Assembly: GCF_000184745.1 (NCBI RefSeq)
Contig: NC_014931.1
Coordinates: 6,138,001 to 6,202,000, forward strand
Reading direction: 5' to 3'
Length of the DNA stretch: 64,000 nucleotides
Origin: Variovorax paradoxus EPS
Lineage (GTDB): Bacteria > Pseudomonadota > Gammaproteobacteria > Burkholderiales > Burkholderiaceae_C
Shown here: piece by piece, positions 51,999 to 60,966 of the stretch
Numbering within the stretch: position 1 is the stretch's first letter
Layout: each line of letters begins with the position of its first letter
Notes under the pieces: generated by a model
The model's database searches: none
What the model was told of the DNA's origin: nothing
The model's input: only the letters and a program-made list of their open reading frames with translations
Position numbers and translations under genes: made by a program

Positions 51999-54900
51999 AG
52001 TTCACCGACCTCTTCGTGCGCCGCCCCGTGCTGGCGCTGGTGGTGAGCACGCTGATCCTGCTGCTGGGCGCACGCGCGCTCGGCGACCTGCCGGTGCGCC
52101 AGTACCCGCTCACCGAGAGCACCACGCTCACCATCACCACGCAGTACCCCGGCGCCTCGCCCGAGCTGATGCAGGGCTTCGTCACCCAGCCGATCGCGCA
52201 GGCAGTGGCGACCATCGAGAACGTGGACTACCTCTCCTCGTCCTCCACGCTCGGGCGCAGCGTGATCAGCGTGCGCATGAAGCTCAACGCCGATGCCAAC
52301 CAGGCGCTCACGCAGGCGATGGCGCAGGTGAGCCAGGTCAAGTACCGGCTGCCGGCCGAGGCCTTCGATCCGGTCATCCTCAAGTCGTCGGGCGAAGCCA
52401 CCGCGGTGGCGTACGTCGGTTTCTCGAGCAAGACGATGCCGGTGCCCGCGCTCACCGACTACCTCTCGCGCGTGGTGCAGCCGCAGTTCGCATCGATCCC
52501 CGGCGTCTCGGGCGTCGAGGTGTCGGGCGGGCAGACGCTCGCGATGCGCGTGTGGCTCGACGCCAACCGCATGGCCGCGCGCGGCATCTCCGCCGGCGAG
52601 CTGGCCGACGCCTTGCGGCAGAACAACGTGCAGGCGGCGCCCGGGCAGGTGAAGGGCCTGTACGTCGTCTCGAACATCCGTGTGAACACCGACCTGGTGA
52701 ACGTGGCCGAGTTCCGCGACATGGTCATCAAGCGCGAGGGCGACGCCCTCGTGCGCCTGGGCGACGTGGCCACCGTGGAACTGGGTGCAGCCAGCGCCGA
52801 CAGCAGCGCGACGATGGACGGCGACAAGGCCATCTACCTCGGCCTGCAGGCGGCGCCCAACGGCAACCCGCTGGTGATCGTGAAGCGCATCCGTGACCTG
52901 TTGCCCGGCATCAAGCAGAACATGCCGCCCGGCGTGGAGGTGCAACTGCCCTTCGAGCTCGCGCGATTCATCGAGGCCTCGATCGACGAGGTGCAGAAGA
53001 CGCTGCTCGAAGCCATCGCCATCGTGGTGCTGGTGATCTTTTTGTGCCTCGGTTCGCTGCGCGCGGTGCTGATTCCGGTGGTGACGATTCCCTTGTCGAT
53101 GCTGGGTGCGGCTGCGCTGATGCTGCTGTTCGGCTTCAGCATCAACCTGCTCACGCTGCTGGCGATGGTGCTGGCCATCGGCCTCGTGGTGGACGACGCG
53201 ATCGTGGTAGTGGAGAACGTGCACCGCCACATCGAGGAAGGCAAGTCGCGCGTGCAGGCCGCATTGATCGGCGCACGCGAAGTGGCCGGCCCGGTGATCG
53301 CGATGACGCTCACGCTGGCCGCGGTGTACGCACCCATCGGCCTCATGGGCGGGCTCACCGGCTCGCTCTTCAAGGAGTTCGCCTTCACGCTCGCGGGCGC
53401 GGTGGTGGTCTCGGGCGTGATCGCGCTCACGCTGTCGCCGGTGATGAGTTCGTTCCTGCTGCCGCAGGACGCCACGGGCAGCCGCATGGCGCGCTACGCC
53501 GAGTCGTTCTTCCACAAGCTCGCTACCGCCTACGGCCGGCTGCTCGACGTGTCGCTGCACCACCGCTGGGTGACGGGCCTCTTCGCGGCCGTGGTGCTGG
53601 TGAGCCTGCCCTTTCTCTACAACGCGTCGCAGCGCGAGCTCGCCCCGGGCGAAGACCAGGCGATGGTGCTCACTGTCATCAAGTCGCCGCAGCACGCCAA
53701 CATCGACTACGTCGAGAAGTTCGGCCAGAAGTGGGACGACGTGTTCGCGGCGCTCCCCGAGAACACAGGCCGCTGGCTCATCAACGGCTCCGACGGCGTA
53801 TCGAACAGCATCGGCGGCGTGCAGCTGTCGGACTGGAAGGACCGCAAGCGCAACGCCGACCAGATCCAGGGCGAGGTGCAGGCGAGCATGGGCGACGTGG
53901 AGGGCAGCAACATCTTCGCGTTCCAGCTGCCTTCGCTGCCGGGCTCCACCGGCGGGCTGCCGGTGCAGATGGTGATCCGCAGCGCCGGCGACCACCGCGC
54001 GGTGTTCGAGGCGATGGAAACGCTCAAGACGGCAGCGCGCGAGAGCGGCAAGTTCGCCGTGGTCGACAGCGACCTGGAGTTCAACAACCCAGTGACCGAA
54101 GTGCGCGTGGACCGCGCCAAGGCCAACAGCATGGGCGTGACGATGAAGGCCATCGGCGACACGCTCGCGGTGCTGGTGGGCGAGAACTACGTCAACCGCT
54201 TCGGCATGGACGGGCGTTCGTACGATGTGATCCCGCAGTCGCCGCGCGACCAGCGGCTGTCGGCCGAGGCCCTGTCACGCTACTTCGTGAAGAGCGCGAG
54301 CGGGCAGCCCGTGCCGCTCGCGAACCTGGTGACGCTTTCCACCAGCGTCGGTCCCAACAAGCTCACGCAGTTCAACCAGCTCAACGCCGCGACCTTCCAG
54401 GCCATTCCGATGCCGGGCGTGACGATGGGCGACGCTGTTGCGTTCCTGAGCGAAGAAGCGAAGAAGCTGCCCGCGGGCTTCAGCTACGACTGGCAATCGG
54501 ATGCGCGCCAGTTCACGCAGGAAGGCTCGGCGCTGGTGGTGGCCTTCGTGTTCGCGATCGTCGTGATCTACCTGGTGCTGGCCGCGCAGTACGAGAGCCT
54601 GCGCGATCCGCTCATCATTCTGATCAGCGTGCCGATGTCGATCTGCGGTGCACTCGTGCCGCTGGCGCTGGGCTTCGCGACCATCAACATCTACACGCAG
54701 ATCGGGCTGGTGACGCTCATCGGGCTCATCAGCAAGCACGGCATCCTGATGGTGGAGTTCGCCAACGAGATCCAGGCGCGCGACAACCTGGAGCGCCGCC
54801 CCGCCATCGAGCAGGCCGCGCGCATCCGGCTGCGCCCGATTTTGATGACCACCGCCGCGATGGTGGTGGGCCTGGTGCCGCTCTTGTTCGCGAGCGGCGC

Positions 54901-55075
54901 GGGTGCCAACAGCCGCTTCAGCATCGGTCTGGTGATCGTCGTGGGCATGCTGGTGGGCACGCTCTTCACGCTCTTCGTGCTGCCCACGATGTACACGCTG
55001 CTGGCGCGCGACCACCGCACGGTGGGACGCTCTGAGCGCACCGCTGAGCTCGACGCGCTGGTCGAAGGAGCATGA
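51995..55075 (+). CDS. RND efflux transporter, HAE1 family
   Basis: A 1026-residue inner-membrane drug/proton antiporter with twelve predicted helices and two large periplasmic loops. It starts MKFTDLFVRRPVLALVVSTLI; the TM4 proton-relay motif is in GLVVDDAIVVVENVHRHIEEG, and the C-terminal half shows GLISKHGILMVEFANE. HAE1 members export hydrophobic or amphipathic drugs. It is closest by feel to MexI/MdtB-like pumps; substrates are unknown. It is coupled to both neighbours by overlaps. Confidence 0.95.
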   Translation: MKFTDLFVRRPVLALVVSTLILLLGARALGDLPVRQYPLTESTTLTITTQYPGASPELMQGFVTQPIAQAVATIENVDYLSSSSTLGRSVISVRMKLNADANQALTQAMAQVSQVKYRLPAEAFDPVILKSSGEATAVAYVGFSSKTMPVPALTDYLSRVVQPQFASIPGVSGVEVSGGQTLAMRVWLDANRMAARGISAGELADALRQNNVQAAPGQVKGLYVVSNIRVNTDLVNVAEFRDMVIKREGDALVRLGDVATVELGAASADSSATMDGDKAIYLGLQAAPNGNPLVIVKRIRDLLPGIKQNMPPGVEVQLPFELARFIEASIDEVQKTLLEAIAIVVLVIFLCLGSLRAVLIPVVTIPLSMLGAAALMLLFGFSINLLTLLAMVLAIGLVVDDAIVVVENVHRHIEEGKSRVQAALIGAREVAGPVIAMTLTLAAVYAPIGLMGGLTGSLFKEFAFTLAGAVVVSGVIALTLSPVMSSFLLPQDATGSRMARYAESFFHKLATAYGRLLDVSLHHRWVTGLFAAVVLVSLPFLYNASQRELAPGEDQAMVLTVIKSPQHANIDYVEKFGQKWDDVFAALPENTGRWLINGSDGVSNSIGGVQLSDWKDRKRNADQIQGEVQASMGDVEGSNIFAFQLPSLPGSTGGLPVQMVIRSAGDHRAVFEAMETLKTAARESGKFAVVDSDLEFNNPVTEVRVDRAKANSMGVTMKAIGDTLAVLVGENYVNRFGMDGRSYDVIPQSPRDQRLSAEALSRYFVKSASGQPVPLANLVTLSTSVGPNKLTQFNQLNAATFQAIPMPGVTMGDAVAFLSEEAKKLPAGFSYDWQSDARQFTQEGSALVVAFVFAIVVIYLVLAAQYESLRDPLIILISVPMSICGALVPLALGFATINIYTQIGLVTLIGLISKHGILMVEFANEIQARDNLERRPAIEQAARIRLRPILMTTAAMVVGLVPLLFASGAGANSRFSIGLVIVVGMLVGTLFTLFVLPTMYTLLARDHRTVGRSERTAELDALVEGA

Positions 55076-56511
55076 CCATGACAAGACTTTTCCTCAACAC
55101 CGCACCCTTCGTGCTCAGTGCGTTGGTGCTGGCAGGCTGCGCGGTCGGGCCGACCTACACCGCGCCGTCGGACGCGCCCGTCGCCATCTCGGCGCCCGAG
55201 CGCTCGCTGTTCGCCAACGACGCGGTGCAGCGCGACTGGTGGCGCCAGCTCGACGATCCACAGCTCGATGCGCTGGTCGAACGCGCGCTCGCCGCCAACC
55301 ACGACATCCGCATCGCCGAGGCGCGGCTGCTGGAAGCCCGCGCCTCGCAGACCGAGGCCGAACTGGACCGCCTGCCCGTCGTGACGGTGGGCGCGAGCAA
55401 GACGCGCGGCATCGCGCAGGGCAACAGCGGCGCGCAGCCCGACGCACGCGCACTCGCCCAGAGCAGCCGCGCGGGCTTCGATGCCTCGTGGGAGATCGAC
55501 CTGTTCGGGCGCCTCAAGCGCCTCAACGAAGCAGCCACCGCACGCACAGAAGCCAGCGCGGCCGACCTCGAACAGGTGCGCATCGTGGCCGTGGCCGAAC
55601 TGGCGCGCAACTACTACGAAATGCGCGGTGCCGAGCAGCGCCTGGCGGTGACGCGCCGCACGCTCGAAAGCCTGCGCAGCAGCCTGCTCGTGACCGAGGC
55701 GCAGGTGCAGACCGGCCGCGGGCTCGAAGGCGATCTCGCGAGCGCACAGGCCAACCTCGCGACCACCGAGAGCCAGTTGCCCACTTTCGAGACCACGCGC
55801 CGCCAAGCCGCATACCGCGTGGCGGTGCTGGCGGGCCTGCGTCCTGCAGAGCTCGATCCGATGCTGCGGCCGCAGCAGTTGCGCGTGCTCGACAAGCGCC
55901 TGCCCATCGGCGACGTTGGCGATCTGCTGCGGCGCCGGCCCGACGTGCTGCGCGCCGAGCGCGGCCTCGCGGCCAGCACGGCCGATGTGGGCGCGACGAC
56001 GGCCGAGCTGTATCCGCGCTTCGACATCGGCGGCTTCCTCGGCTTCATCGCGCTGCGCGGTTCGGACCTCGGCAGTTCGTCCAGCCGCGCCTTCAGCGTG
56101 ACGCCGGGCGTGAGTTGGCCTGCGTTCCGGCTGGGCTCGGTCAAGGCCCGCGTGCGCGGCGCCGAGGCGCGTGCCGAGGGCGACCGCGCGCTCTACGAAC
56201 AGACCGTGCTGCGCGCCATCGAGGACGTGGAAAGCGCCCTCACCGGCTACGGCCAGAACCAGCAGCGCCTGCAGTCGCTGGTGCAGGCCGCGGCCCGCAG
56301 CGGCCGCGCGGCCGAACTGGCCGAAGTCCGCTACCGCGAGGGCGCCGCGCCCTACCTGAGCGTGCTCGATGCGCAACGTACATTGCTGCGTGCGCAGGAC
56401 GCGGTGGCCGAGGCCGAAACCGCCTCGTACACCAGCCTCGTCGCGCTCTACAAGGCGCTGGGCGGCGGGTGGCAAGCACCCTCGGATTCGAAGGGAGGGC
56501 CGGCCGCCTGA
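55072..56511 (+). CDS. Outer-membrane efflux lipoprotein, NodT/OprM type
   Basis: A 479-residue TolC-like outer-membrane factor. The signal peptide ends in a lipobox LVLAGC (Cys22 from ATG 55072). Two repeated OEP domains carry DASWEIDLFGRLKRLNEAATA, DLLRRRPDVLRAERGLAA and YREGAAPYLSVLDAQRTLL. It trimerises as the exit duct for the RND pump encoded just before it. ATG 55078 is an alternative start two codons in. Confidence 0.93.
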   Translation: MTMTRLFLNTAPFVLSALVLAGCAVGPTYTAPSDAPVAISAPERSLFANDAVQRDWWRQLDDPQLDALVERALAANHDIRIAEARLLEARASQTEAELDRLPVVTVGASKTRGIAQGNSGAQPDARALAQSSRAGFDASWEIDLFGRLKRLNEAATARTEASAADLEQVRIVAVAELARNYYEMRGAEQRLAVTRRTLESLRSSLLVTEAQVQTGRGLEGDLASAQANLATTESQLPTFETTRRQAAYRVAVLAGLRPAELDPMLRPQQLRVLDKRLPIGDVGDLLRRRPDVLRAERGLAASTADVGATTAELYPRFDIGGFLGFIALRGSDLGSSSSRAFSVTPGVSWPAFRLGSVKARVRGAEARAEGDRALYEQTVLRAIEDVESALTGYGQNQQRLQSLVQAAARSGRAAELAEVRYREGAAPYLSVLDAQRTLLRAQDAVAEAETASYTSLVALYKALGGGWQAPSDSKGGPAA

Positions 56512-56554
56512 CAATCGGCCTAGCAAGAGCCCCACAAGAACCCACGAAACGTCC

Positions 56555-57220
56555 ATGTCCGCCCCCATCGACGCCAAGCCCACCTGGATGCCGCACCAGC
56601 CGGCAGACCGCATCCTCTCCACGCTCAAGACCCGTGGCGCACTCGGCATTCCCGACATCGCCAAGGTGCTGGGCGTCACGGTGGAAGCGGTACGCCAGCA
56701 GATGGCCAAGCTGGAGACCGAAGGCCTGGTCGACGCGGAAAGCCGTCCTAGCGGACGCGGGCGGCCGACGCAGATCTGGCGCCTCACGGGCGAAGGCCAC
56801 AAGCGCTTTCCCGACACGCACGCCGAGATGACGGTGCAGATGATCAGCGCCGTGATCAGCGTGTTCGGCGAGAAGGGCATGGACCAGCTGATCGGCGCGC
56901 GCGAGAACGCGATGCGCGCCACCTACACCGAGGCGATGCGCGGCGCGCGCAGCCTCAAGACACGGCTGGAGCGGCTGGCCGAGATTCGCAGCCGCGAAGG
57001 CTACATGGCCGAGTTCCGGCCCGAGGGCGATGGTTTTCTCTTCATCGAGAACCACTGCCCCATCTGCACCGCGGCGCAGGCCTGCACCGGTTTTTGCCGC
57101 AGCGAACTGCAACTCTTCGACGAAGTGCTGGGGCCCGAGGTGACCGTCAGCCGCGTCGAGCATGTGCTCGCGGGTGCGCGGCGCTGCGCCTACCAAGTAA
57201 GCCCGAAGCCCCGCGACTGA
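56555..57220 (+). CDS. SufR-like HTH regulator with a probable Fe-S cluster
   Basis: A 221-residue regulator. The N-terminal winged helix (about 15-80) has ALGIPDIAKVLGVTVEAVRQQMAKLE and a GRGRPTQIWRLT wing. The C-terminal domain holds CPICTAAQACTGFC, that is Cys168, 171, 177 and 181 with Cys211 further on, resembling the Fe-S site of SufR-type repressors. It could sense iron-sulfur or oxidative state. It lies 49 bp upstream of sodB on the same strand, so control of superoxide dismutase is a natural hypothesis. The Cys spacing differs from classical SufR. Confidence 0.82.
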   Translation: MSAPIDAKPTWMPHQPADRILSTLKTRGALGIPDIAKVLGVTVEAVRQQMAKLETEGLVDAESRPSGRGRPTQIWRLTGEGHKRFPDTHAEMTVQMISAVISVFGEKGMDQLIGARENAMRATYTEAMRGARSLKTRLERLAEIRSREGYMAEFRPEGDGFLFIENHCPICTAAQACTGFCRSELQLFDEVLGPEVTVSRVEHVLAGARRCAYQVSPKPRD

Positions 57221-57269
57221 CTGAACACCGAACAACGATTTACCCACAACCGACCGAAAAGGAACCACG

Positions 57270-57851
57270 ATGGAACACAAGCTCCCACCCCTGCCCTACG
57301 CCCTGGACGCGCTGGCACCCGAGTACTCGCAAGAGACGCTCGAATACCACTATGGCAAGCATCACAACGCCTACGTGGTGAACCTCAACAACCTGCAGAA
57401 GGGCACCGAGTTCGAAGCCCTCACGCTGGAAGAAATCATCAAGAAGGCCAGCGGCGGCATCTACAACAACGCTGCGCAGATCTGGAACCACACCTTCTTC
57501 TGGAACTGCATGAAGCCCCAAGGCGGCGGTGCCCCCACCGGCGCGCTGGCCAAGGCCATCGATGCGAAGTGGGGCAGCTACGACGCCTTCAAGGAAGCCT
57601 TCGTGAAGTCCGCCGTTGGCAACTTCGGTTCGGGCTGGACGTGGCTCGTGAAGAAGGCCGACGGTTCGGTGGACATCGTGAACACCGGCGCCGCCGGCAC
57701 GCCGCTGACGACCGCTGACACGGCCCTGCTGACCGTGGACGTTTGGGAACACGCCTACTACATCGACTATCGCAACCTGCGCCCCAAGTTCGTCGAGACC
57801 TTCCTGGCCAAGCTCGTGAACTGGGACTTCGCGGCGAAGAACTTCGGTTGA
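57270..57851 (+). CDS. sodB: Iron superoxide dismutase
   Basis: A 193-residue Fe/Mn SOD. Metal ligands are His27, His74, Asp157 and His161 ([21 protein letters not shown]). Gln70 in [11 protein letters not shown] is in the position typical of the iron enzyme. It dismutates superoxide in the cytoplasm. AAGGA precedes ATG 57270. Downstream is a convergent VOC gene with a short palindrome between them. Confidence 0.96.
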   Translation: MEHKLPPLPYALDALAPEYSQETLEYHYGKHHNAYVVNLNNLQKGTEFEALTLEEIIKKASGGIYNNAAQIWNHTFFWNCMKPQGGGAPTGALAKAIDAKWGSYDAFKEAFVKSAVGNFGSGWTWLVKKADGSVDIVNTGAAGTPLTTADTALLTVDVWEHAYYIDYRNLRPKFVETFLAKLVNWDFAAKNFG

Positions 57852-57867
57852 GACTTCAGCTGATCGA

Positions 57868-58245
57868 TCAGCCGTTGATCAGGTTCAGGATGTTCCCGTC
57901 CGGGTCCTTGAACCACGCGACCTTCATGCCGCCCATGACATGGAGGTCGCCTTCGAGCTTCGTATCGGGCATGTCGTAGTGCTCGAAGCGCACGCCCTTG
58001 GCCTTGAGCGCCGCGGCGAGGCGCTCGATGTCCGAGCCGACCTGCCAGGTCACGGCCGTCGCCTGGTTGGTGCCGGCGAATTCGGAGCGGTACACGTTGA
58101 TGCGCGTGTTGCCGCTGCGGTAGACGACGACTTCGTCGCCCTCCGCGTCGACTTGCGAAAGGCCCAGCGTGTCTTCGTAGAAGCGGCGGGCCACCGCGAG
58201 GTCTTTCACCGCGAGGTTGGGCGCTGCATCGATGTTTCCGAGCAT
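57868..58245 (-). CDS. VOC (glyoxalase/bleomycin resistance) family protein
   Basis: A 125-residue vicinal-oxygen-chelate fold protein with two beta-alpha-beta repeats: NLAVKDLAVARRFYEDTLGLSQV (about 11-33) and a C-terminal VAWFKDPDGNILNLING. Members are metal-dependent lyases, dioxygenases or binding proteins; one metal-binding His is not obvious here, so function is open. It faces the SOD gene and is divergent from a Bug gene, with an inverted repeat at 58370-58390 between. Confidence 0.85.
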   Translation of the reverse strand: MLGNIDAAPNLAVKDLAVARRFYEDTLGLSQVDAEGDEVVVYRSGNTRINVYRSEFAGTNQATAVTWQVGSDIERLAAALKAKGVRFEHYDMPDTKLEGDLHVMGGMKVAWFKDPDGNILNLING

Positions 58246-58369
58246 GGTTGTCTCTCCTTGGTATGGATCGACATGTCATGTTCGGCGCCGAAACTGCCCT
58301 GTCAAGTCGCCGCCGTCTGATACGGGGCCCATCGCAAACCACGAAAACACCATCGCGGCGCTTGCGGCA

Positions 58370-58390
58370 CACTGCACCCTCGGTGCAGTG
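58370..58390. promoter_or_regulatory. Inverted repeat CACTGCACC-CTC-GGTGCAGTG
   Basis: A perfect 9+9 bp dyad with a 3-nt centre lies in the gap between the VOC gene (start 58245) and the Bug gene (start 58457), 66 bp before the latter. It could be a dimeric-repressor operator or an RNA hairpin in the Bug leader. No T-run follows. Confidence 0.5.
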
Positions 58391-58456
58391 AGGCCAAAAG
58401 ACCTCCATCGTCGCCACAGCTGCAACCCCGATCCGTCCAGACCAAGAGACAAACCC

Positions 58457-59437
58457 ATGATCCGCAAACTCACCCGCACGCTGGCCCTTGCGCTGGCGCT
58501 TCCCCTGGCCTTTGCCGCCGTCGCCGTGCATGCGCAAAGCTACCCCGCCAAGCCCATCCGCATGATCGTGCCGTTCCCGCCCGGCGGCGGCACCGACATC
58601 CTGGCGCGCTTGGTCGCGCAGAAGCTCACCGAGGCCAACCACTGGACCGTGGTGCCCGACAACCGCGGCGGCGCCGGCGGCACCATCGGCATCGCCGAGG
58701 CCGCGCGCGCCGCGCCCACGGGCTACGACATCGTGATGGGCCAGAAGGACAACATGGTCGTGGCGCCCTGGCTCTACAAGAACCTGAGCTACAACCCGGT
58801 GAAGGACCTCACGGCCGTGGCCCATGTGGCCTACACGCCGGTGGTGATCGTCACGCAGGCCAACTCGAAGTTCAAGACGCTCGACGACGTGGTGAAGGCT
58901 GCGCGCGCCGCGCCCGACACCGTCACCTACGGCTCGCCCGGCAACGGCACCACCATCCACCTGGCCGGCGAGATCTTCAACAGCGCCGCCAAGATCAAGA
59001 TGCGCCACGTGCCCTACAAGGGCTCCAACGCGGCCATGATGGATGTGCTCGCGGGCAACGTCGACCTGATGGTGTCGTCGGTGCCCTCGGCACTGGCGCA
59101 GATCAAGGCCGGCAAGCTGCGTCCGCTCGCCGTGACCTCGGCCAAGCGCAGCACCTCGCTGCCCGAGACGCCCACCGTCGCCGAGCTCGGCTACAAGGGC
59201 TTCGACGTGAGCACCTGGTATGGCGTCTTCGTGCCCGCCGGCACGCCCAAGGACATCGTCGCCACGCTCAACACCGAGATCAACAAGCTCCTGGCCACGC
59301 CCGAAATGAAGGCCGCGATCATCGCCCAGGGCGCGGAACCGGAAAGCATGACGCCCGACCACTTCGGCACGCTGCTGAAGACCGACTACGAGAAGTGGAA
59401 GGGCATCGTGCAAGCCTCGGGCGCGACCATCGAATAA
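58457..59437 (+). CDS. Bug-family tripartite tricarboxylate transporter substrate-binding protein
   Basis: A 326-residue exported Bug receptor with signal peptide MIRKLTRTLALALALPLAFA and cleavage near VHAQS. Signatures are PAKPIRMIVPFPPGGGTDILAR, DNRGGAGGTIGIAEAA and RHVPYKGSNAAMMDVLAG. The ligand-binding loop PPGGGTD is of the usual type. It has no transporter partner nearby and stands alone with a palindromic leader. Its ligand (a carboxylate or related compound) is unknown. Confidence 0.92.
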   Translation: MIRKLTRTLALALALPLAFAAVAVHAQSYPAKPIRMIVPFPPGGGTDILARLVAQKLTEANHWTVVPDNRGGAGGTIGIAEAARAAPTGYDIVMGQKDNMVVAPWLYKNLSYNPVKDLTAVAHVAYTPVVIVTQANSKFKTLDDVVKAARAAPDTVTYGSPGNGTTIHLAGEIFNSAAKIKMRHVPYKGSNAAMMDVLAGNVDLMVSSVPSALAQIKAGKLRPLAVTSAKRSTSLPETPTVAELGYKGFDVSTWYGVFVPAGTPKDIVATLNTEINKLLATPEMKAAIIAQGAEPESMTPDHFGTLLKTDYEKWKGIVQASGATIE

Positions 59438-59497
59438 GCCTCGCAGTCGCAGAATGGTGTCTCCACAACGGGCCGCGACGACGGCATGGAGACACCG

Positions 59498-60541
59498 ATG
59501 GCATTTCTTCGCGAGAACTCACGCACCCTGCTGCTGAAGACAACCGCCCTGGCAGCGGTTGCCGCGTTCCTCCAGGGCTGCGCGCAAACACCGGCGCAGC
59601 AACAACAACCTCCTTCGGAAGCCACCGTGGCCGCGCACGTCGCCGCGGCCACGCGCACGGCCGGCACCGACCTCCTGCCGTTCCTGTCGCTGTGCAAACC
59701 CGCGCCCGCCGCACAGCCGCCGCAGGCCGAGCTCGACAAGGGCCTGAAGGCGCTCATCGACAAGCCTGCGCCGCCGCCGGGCAAGGCCTTCGACAACCTC
59801 TACTTCGTGGGTGCGGACTGGGTGAGCGCCTGGGCGATCAAGACCTCGGACGGCATCATCCTCATCGATGCGCTCAACAACCAGATGGAAGCCGCCGCGC
59901 TCATCGAGGGCGGCATGCGCCGGCTCGGCCTCGACCCGGCCCAGATCAAGTACGTGGTCGTCACGCACGGCCACGGCGACCACTACGGCGGCGCGCCCTA
60001 CCTTGCGCAGAAGTACCGCGCCCGCGTGGTGATGAGCGAGGCCGACTGGACGATGACCGAGACGAAGCTCGAGTTCGCGACGCCGATCTGGGGCGCGCCG
60101 CCCAAGCGCGGCGCGGGCGACGTTTCGGTGAAAGACGGCGACCGCCTCACGCTGGGCGACACCACCCTCACGCTCTACATCACGCCGGGCCACACCATGG
60201 GCACGATCTCGCCGGTGTTCGACGTGACTTCAAATGGCCGGAAGCACCGCGCGATGCTCTGGGGCGGCACCGCCTTCAACTTCGGCAAGAACCTGCCGCG
60301 GCTGGAGAGCTACATCGGCGCCACGCGGCGCATGGACACCGTGGTGAAGGCGCAGAACGTCGATGTGCTGCTGTCGAACCACTCGGCCATGGACAGTTCG
60401 CAGACCCGCCTGGCGGCGCTGCGGCAGCAGCCGGCGAACGGGGCCAATCCGTTCGTGATCGGCACGCCCGCGGTGTCGCGCGCGTTGAACGTGATGGGGG
60501 AGTGCGCAGAGGCGCAGCGGGATCGGTTCGCGATGCAGTGA
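59498..60541 (+). CDS. Metallo-beta-lactamase-fold lipoprotein, subclass B3-like
   Basis: A 347-residue MBL-fold protein with a lipoprotein-type signal (AAFLQGC, Cys28). Zinc ligands are HGHGDH (His157, His159, Asp161, His162), His232 in TPGHTMGT and His295 in SNHSAMDS, a pattern close to subclass B3 enzymes. It is longer than L1-type B3 lactamases, and whether it cleaves beta-lactams cannot be said from sequence. ATG 59498 has GGAG six bases upstream; an in-frame ATG at 59486 would give four more residues. It faces the small gene at 60677-60934. Confidence 0.85.
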   Translation: MAFLRENSRTLLLKTTALAAVAAFLQGCAQTPAQQQQPPSEATVAAHVAAATRTAGTDLLPFLSLCKPAPAAQPPQAELDKGLKALIDKPAPPPGKAFDNLYFVGADWVSAWAIKTSDGIILIDALNNQMEAAALIEGGMRRLGLDPAQIKYVVVTHGHGDHYGGAPYLAQKYRARVVMSEADWTMTETKLEFATPIWGAPPKRGAGDVSVKDGDRLTLGDTTLTLYITPGHTMGTISPVFDVTSNGRKHRAMLWGGTAFNFGKNLPRLESYIGATRRMDTVVKAQNVDVLLSNHSAMDSSQTRLAALRQQPANGANPFVIGTPAVSRALNVMGECAEAQRDRFAMQ

Positions 60542-60549
60542 TACTGTCT

Positions 60550-60663
60550 TGCTCCTTCCTCCTCTGGGGGAAGGTTGGGATGGGGGCATGCGGCGGTCAA
60601 TGCGCCGTCGACGCTCGATGCGCCGCTTGCCTCCACCCCTGCCCTCCCCCAGCGGGGGAGGGC
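60550..60663. repeat. GC-rich inverted-repeat element
   Basis: The gap holds GCCCTCCCCC-AGC-GGGGGAGGGC (60641-60663), a perfect 10-bp stem with a 3-nt loop. A weaker related copy (TTCCTCCTCTGGGGGAAGG) lies inverted around 60550-60572. The pair resembles the CCCTCTCCC-type intergenic repeats common in GC-rich proteobacteria. It lies between convergent genes and may help end both transcripts. Confidence 0.6.
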
Positions 60664-60676
60664 GAAATACCGGGGT

Positions 60677-60934
60677 TCAGTCCGGTACGAACTTGGTGTT
60701 GAAGATGTCCACGTCCGAAGCCAATTCGAACGTCGCCACCTGCCCCATCTTCCCGTCGCTCATCCTGCATGCCGAGAACAGGCTGTAGCGCCCTTTGAAG
60801 TAGAACTCGTCCATCACGATCAGCGCGTACGGGTACGGCACGAATACCTGGTGTTCGAAGACGATGCGGTGCACGTTCCTCGGCGAGGGAAAGAGCTTGT
60901 ACTCGAGGGTGTCGATCGACTTTGCGGTGGCCAT
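60677..60934 (-). CDS. Conserved-looking small protein of unknown function
   Basis: An 85-residue protein opening MATAKSIDTLEYKLFPSPRN. It is rich in aromatic residues (FEHQVFVPYPYALIVMDEFYFKG has many Tyr/Phe) and probably forms a small beta fold. There is no signal or motif I know. It lies 32 bp after the SDR gene on the same strand, so it is probably in that operon. Confidence 0.65.
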   Translation of the reverse strand: MATAKSIDTLEYKLFPSPRNVHRIVFEHQVFVPYPYALIVMDEFYFKGRYSLFSACRMSDGKMGQVATFELASDVDIFNTKFVPD

Positions 60935-60966
60935 GGCGTGTTCGCTTTCTTCTTTCTTCCGGGCGT

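Noticed and set aside
59498..60541. Firm call as an antibiotic-resistance beta-lactamase
   Set aside because: Motifs fit the B3 fold, but many environmental MBL-fold lipoproteins are not lactamases; sequence alone cannot decide.
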